Source: Vibrio sp. 10N (lineage in GTDB: Bacteria; Pseudomonadota; Gammaproteobacteria; Enterobacterales; Vibrionaceae). Taken from it: DNA of 64,000 nucleotides. Shown in pieces: positions 62,077 to 64,000 of the stretch (its first letter is position 1; every line of letters begins with the position of its first letter). Below the pieces are notes generated by a model. It did no database searches. It worked only from the letters and a program-made list of their open reading frames with translations, and had not been told where the DNA came from. The DNA is taken from contig NZ_BTPM01000002.1 in NCBI RefSeq assembly GCF_036245475.1, positions 620,001 through 684,000 on the forward strand. The letters are read 5' to 3'. Position numbers and translations under genes: made by a program.

Positions 62077-64000
62077 TTAGAACAGATATTCCAAAGTAAC
62101 GGACCAGTTTCTGCCAGGTTGGGTATACAAGTCATAGTTTTTTGGAGACATAGAGCCCGGCGTTACCGTTTTCGATCTTAAATCGTCATGCAACCAGTAT
62201 TTGGTATCAAAGGCGTTAAACAAGCCTGCTCGCAAGGTAAGGTCTTGCATCGGGCGGTAGTATGCAGTCAGATCGACAACAGCATAACCAGGTGCATCAA
62301 CATTCTTTTTGCTTGCTTCTGCATCTTTGTCTTGCCATTCGGTTTTACGACTAGCCATTGTTACCGAGCTTAGTATGCCCCAATTGTTGGCTGCGTTGTC
62401 ATAACCAAGTGCAAATACGGAGCGAGCTGGGGTAATAGTGTCGAGCTGCTCTCCTGTATTTTTGTCCTCACCATCGGTGTAGGTAAGTGAAAAGCGCGAG
62501 TACATTCCTTGCGGAGCACCTAACCATTCATCAAGCGCCACATTAGTAGAGAACTCAACGCCGCGAATATCAACATTGTCTAGATTGACCATGGTGTACA
62601 CATCTTTACCACTGACTGGATCCGTTCCAAGATCTTTTTGAGAAATGAAATCGGTGTACTGATTGTAGAAACCAACAAGCTCATAGGTCGCGTTTTGTGA
62701 TTGGCTACGGAAACCAACCTCATACGATGTGCTGCGTTCCGACTTTAGGTTTGGGTTAGCCTTAATGATGGCACCTTGGTTATAGGTGTAATACAAATCA
62801 TGAACTGTGGGCGCTTTAAAGCCTTGGCTAATTTGACCGAATACACTGTATTGCTGAGTCAAGTGATAAACCGCACCTAACTTGGCAGAAAAATCCTCAT
62901 CCTGATAAGCACTGACTTCATTGCTATAGCCATCACTTTGTTTTGGATCGGTTTTGAAACTGTCATAACGAAGACCCGCATTAAGGACGAGTTGTTCATT
63001 CAACAAGAAAATTTGGTCGTCAATGAATAAGCCAAAGTTGGTTGTTGTGGCATCTGGCACACCAGTCGAGCCAACACTATTCCCTGATTGTTTGTAATCA
63101 TCGTTATTCAGTTGGAAGCGATTATCTTTGTAGCTAGCGCCGTATGTTAATAAGTGATAATGGCTATCGAAATCCAATTGTTTGTGGAGCTGAGTATCAA
63201 ACTGCCAAGAGCGGTCTTCCGCATCTCGTTGTCTTAATCGGTCGCCGTATAGGTTGGTGTTATCAAAGTTTTTATTTAGGCTACGACTATCTTGGTAGTT
63301 GATAGACCAATTAAGATCATCGGCCACTACGCTATTCAGTTGCCATTGATGTTCAAAACCTAAGCGCAAGCGTTTGTTCTCATCTGAGGTATTTCGCGAG
63401 TTGTAGGTAAAGTCCATTGGCCCCATTGGTATTGAAATACCGTAGTAGGAGAGCTCATCTTCTTTGTGGGTATAGTTGTAATACTCGCCCGTCAATCCAA
63501 TGCGGTGATTCTCATTGAGCTGATAAAACGCTTTTGCTAATACATTGCCGAGCTGTTTGCTGGCAGGGTTTGCTGCACCACGTTGATCACCAACAACATC
63601 AGAACCGCTGCCGTGAGTTTTCGTTTCCGAGCCATCGGCGTAGGTGAGCATTAACAGCGTTTCAAGCTTGTCCTGGCGCATAGCCCACGTAGCGGTGGTT
63701 TTAAAGTTTTCATCTGCAGAGCTGTAACCTGTTTTGATCCCAAAACGATGTTCGTTACCTTCCGTGACAAGCACATCATCCGGGTTCTTGGTTCTCATAA
63801 CCACTGCACCCGCTACTGCATCTGAACCAAATAGGGACGAAGACGCGCCTTTATTGACTTCAATCGTTGCCAGCGTGTCGACCTCGATAGCATTGGGATA
63901 TTTACGTTGTTCTCCAGCGCCGGGGTTATAAGCGACAGGCTGTTGAACACCATCGACCATTATCTTGACTCTAGACCCGTTCATGCCCCGAATGTTGAAG
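62077..64000 (-). CDS. hutA: TonB-dependent haem/haemoglobin receptor, HutA-like (5' part beyond window)
   Basis: 641 codons are in the window, open to the right edge. The plug-domain block FNIRGMNGSRVKIMVDGVQQ shows that the first methionine seen is internal. The plug continues with GAGEQRKYPNAIEVDT and GASSSLFGSDAVAGAVVM. A 22-strand barrel follows, ending in an aromatic residue (SVTLEYLF), as outer-membrane proteins do. GFKAPTVHDLYYTYNQGAIIKANPNLKSE is the FRAP/NPNL-type block of the haem receptor subfamily. It imports haem with TonB energy. HutA is the closest Vibrio name, but other haem receptors are possible. Confidence 0.84.
   Translation of the reverse strand, partial: FNIRGMNGSRVKIMVDGVQQPVAYNPGAGEQRKYPNAIEVDTLATIEVNKGASSSLFGSDAVAGAVVMRTKNPDDVLVTEGNEHRFGIKTGYSSADENFKTTATWAMRQDKLETLLMLTYADGSETKTHGSGSDVVGDQRGAANPASKQLGNVLAKAFYQLNENHRIGLTGEYYNYTHKEDELSYYGISIPMGPMDFTYNSRNTSDENKRLRLGFEHQWQLNSVVADDLNWSINYQDSRSLNKNFDNTNLYGDRLRQRDAEDRSWQFDTQLHKQLDFDSHYHLLTYGASYKDNRFQLNNDDYKQSGNSVGSTGVPDATTTNFGLFIDDQIFLLNEQLVLNAGLRYDSFKTDPKQSDGYSNEVSAYQDEDFSAKLGAVYHLTQQYSVFGQISQGFKAPTVHDLYYTYNQGAIIKANPNLKSERSTSYEVGFRSQSQNATYELVGFYNQYTDFISQKDLGTDPVSGKDVYTMVNLDNVDIRGVEFSTNVALDEWLGAPQGMYSRFSLTYTDGEDKNTGEQLDTITPARSVFALGYDNAANNWGILSSVTMASRKTEWQDKDAEASKKNVDAPGYAVVDLTAYYRPMQDLTLRAGLFNAFDTKYWLHDDLRSKTVTPGSMSPKNYDLYTQPGRNWSVTLEYLF

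Noticed and set aside
1-64000. CRISPR arrays, rRNA genes and known riboswitches
   Set aside because: No regularly spaced repeats, rRNA signatures or recognisable aptamer patterns were seen in reading the window.

Overview
The window is a stretch of chromosome from a gammaproteobacterium, almost certainly a member of the Vibrionaceae. The evidence is the combination of FabV-type enoyl-ACP reductase, divergent maoP/hdfR, divergent tesA/ybbA-ybbP, kbl-tdh, a rimK operon, torT/torS, cti, and a HutA-like haem receptor. The species cannot be named from the sequence. Genes lie on both strands, with many good intrinsic terminators.

Region 1 (1-11,590) is metabolic. It holds a 2-oxoacid dehydrogenase E1 beta/alpha pair (beta cut by the left edge), a LysR gene with a YaeR-type glyoxalase-fold gene, the threonine-degradation pair kbl-tdh, an OsmC-like protein converging on a MATE exporter, a complete TRAP transporter (DctP, DctQ, DctM) behind a perfect 26-bp inverted repeat, and a secreted 3D-domain protein.

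Region 2 (11,597-25,810) is a 14.2-kb integrated element. A 27-bp direct repeat of the 3' end of tRNA-Ser(UGA) marks both ends, and the intact tRNA gene is at the right end next to an integrase gene. The element carries three tyrosine recombinases. One of them is followed by a KfrA-like coiled-coil gene, an intergenic region packed with perfect stem-loops, and a Mob/Pre-like relaxase candidate. Together these look like a mobilisation module with a candidate oriT. Cargo includes an orphan Xre/MbcA/ParS-type antitoxin, small membrane or secreted proteins of unknown function, a DUF2971 gene flanked by imperfect direct repeats, and a LysR-controlled set (DoxX-like, DUF2798-like, AhpD-like). A shared 14-bp motif lies upstream of both arms of that set. 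The right end has an integrase, an unknown gene and a HAD-like gene, with a decayed copy of the last nearby.

Region 3 (25,876-48,600) is mostly housekeeping: a MaoC hydratase, a FAN1-like VRR-NUC nuclease, an M16 lipoprotein peptidase, aroG with a candidate TyrR box, a DnaJ-domain protein, an ABC-class ATPase, a degenerate-GGDEF/EAL protein, fabV, tesA overlapping ybbA at the start codons, ybbP, an FAD oxidoreductase, galE, a 24-residue membrane peptide gene, and a rimK - M14-like - rimB operon.

Region 4 (48,600-64,000) holds a 121-bp dispersed-repeat candidate, maoP/hdfR, an isolated AAA ATPase with a palindromic candidate operator, mgsA, divergent torT/torS without torR, a 61-residue hypothetical protein, the haem-containing fatty acid cis/trans isomerase cti, an OFA-family MFS transporter, a small four-helix membrane protein, and the 3' part of a TonB-dependent haem receptor gene cut by the right edge.

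The most unusual material is in the tRNA-Ser island, above all the stem-loop array between the relaxase-like and KfrA-like genes.
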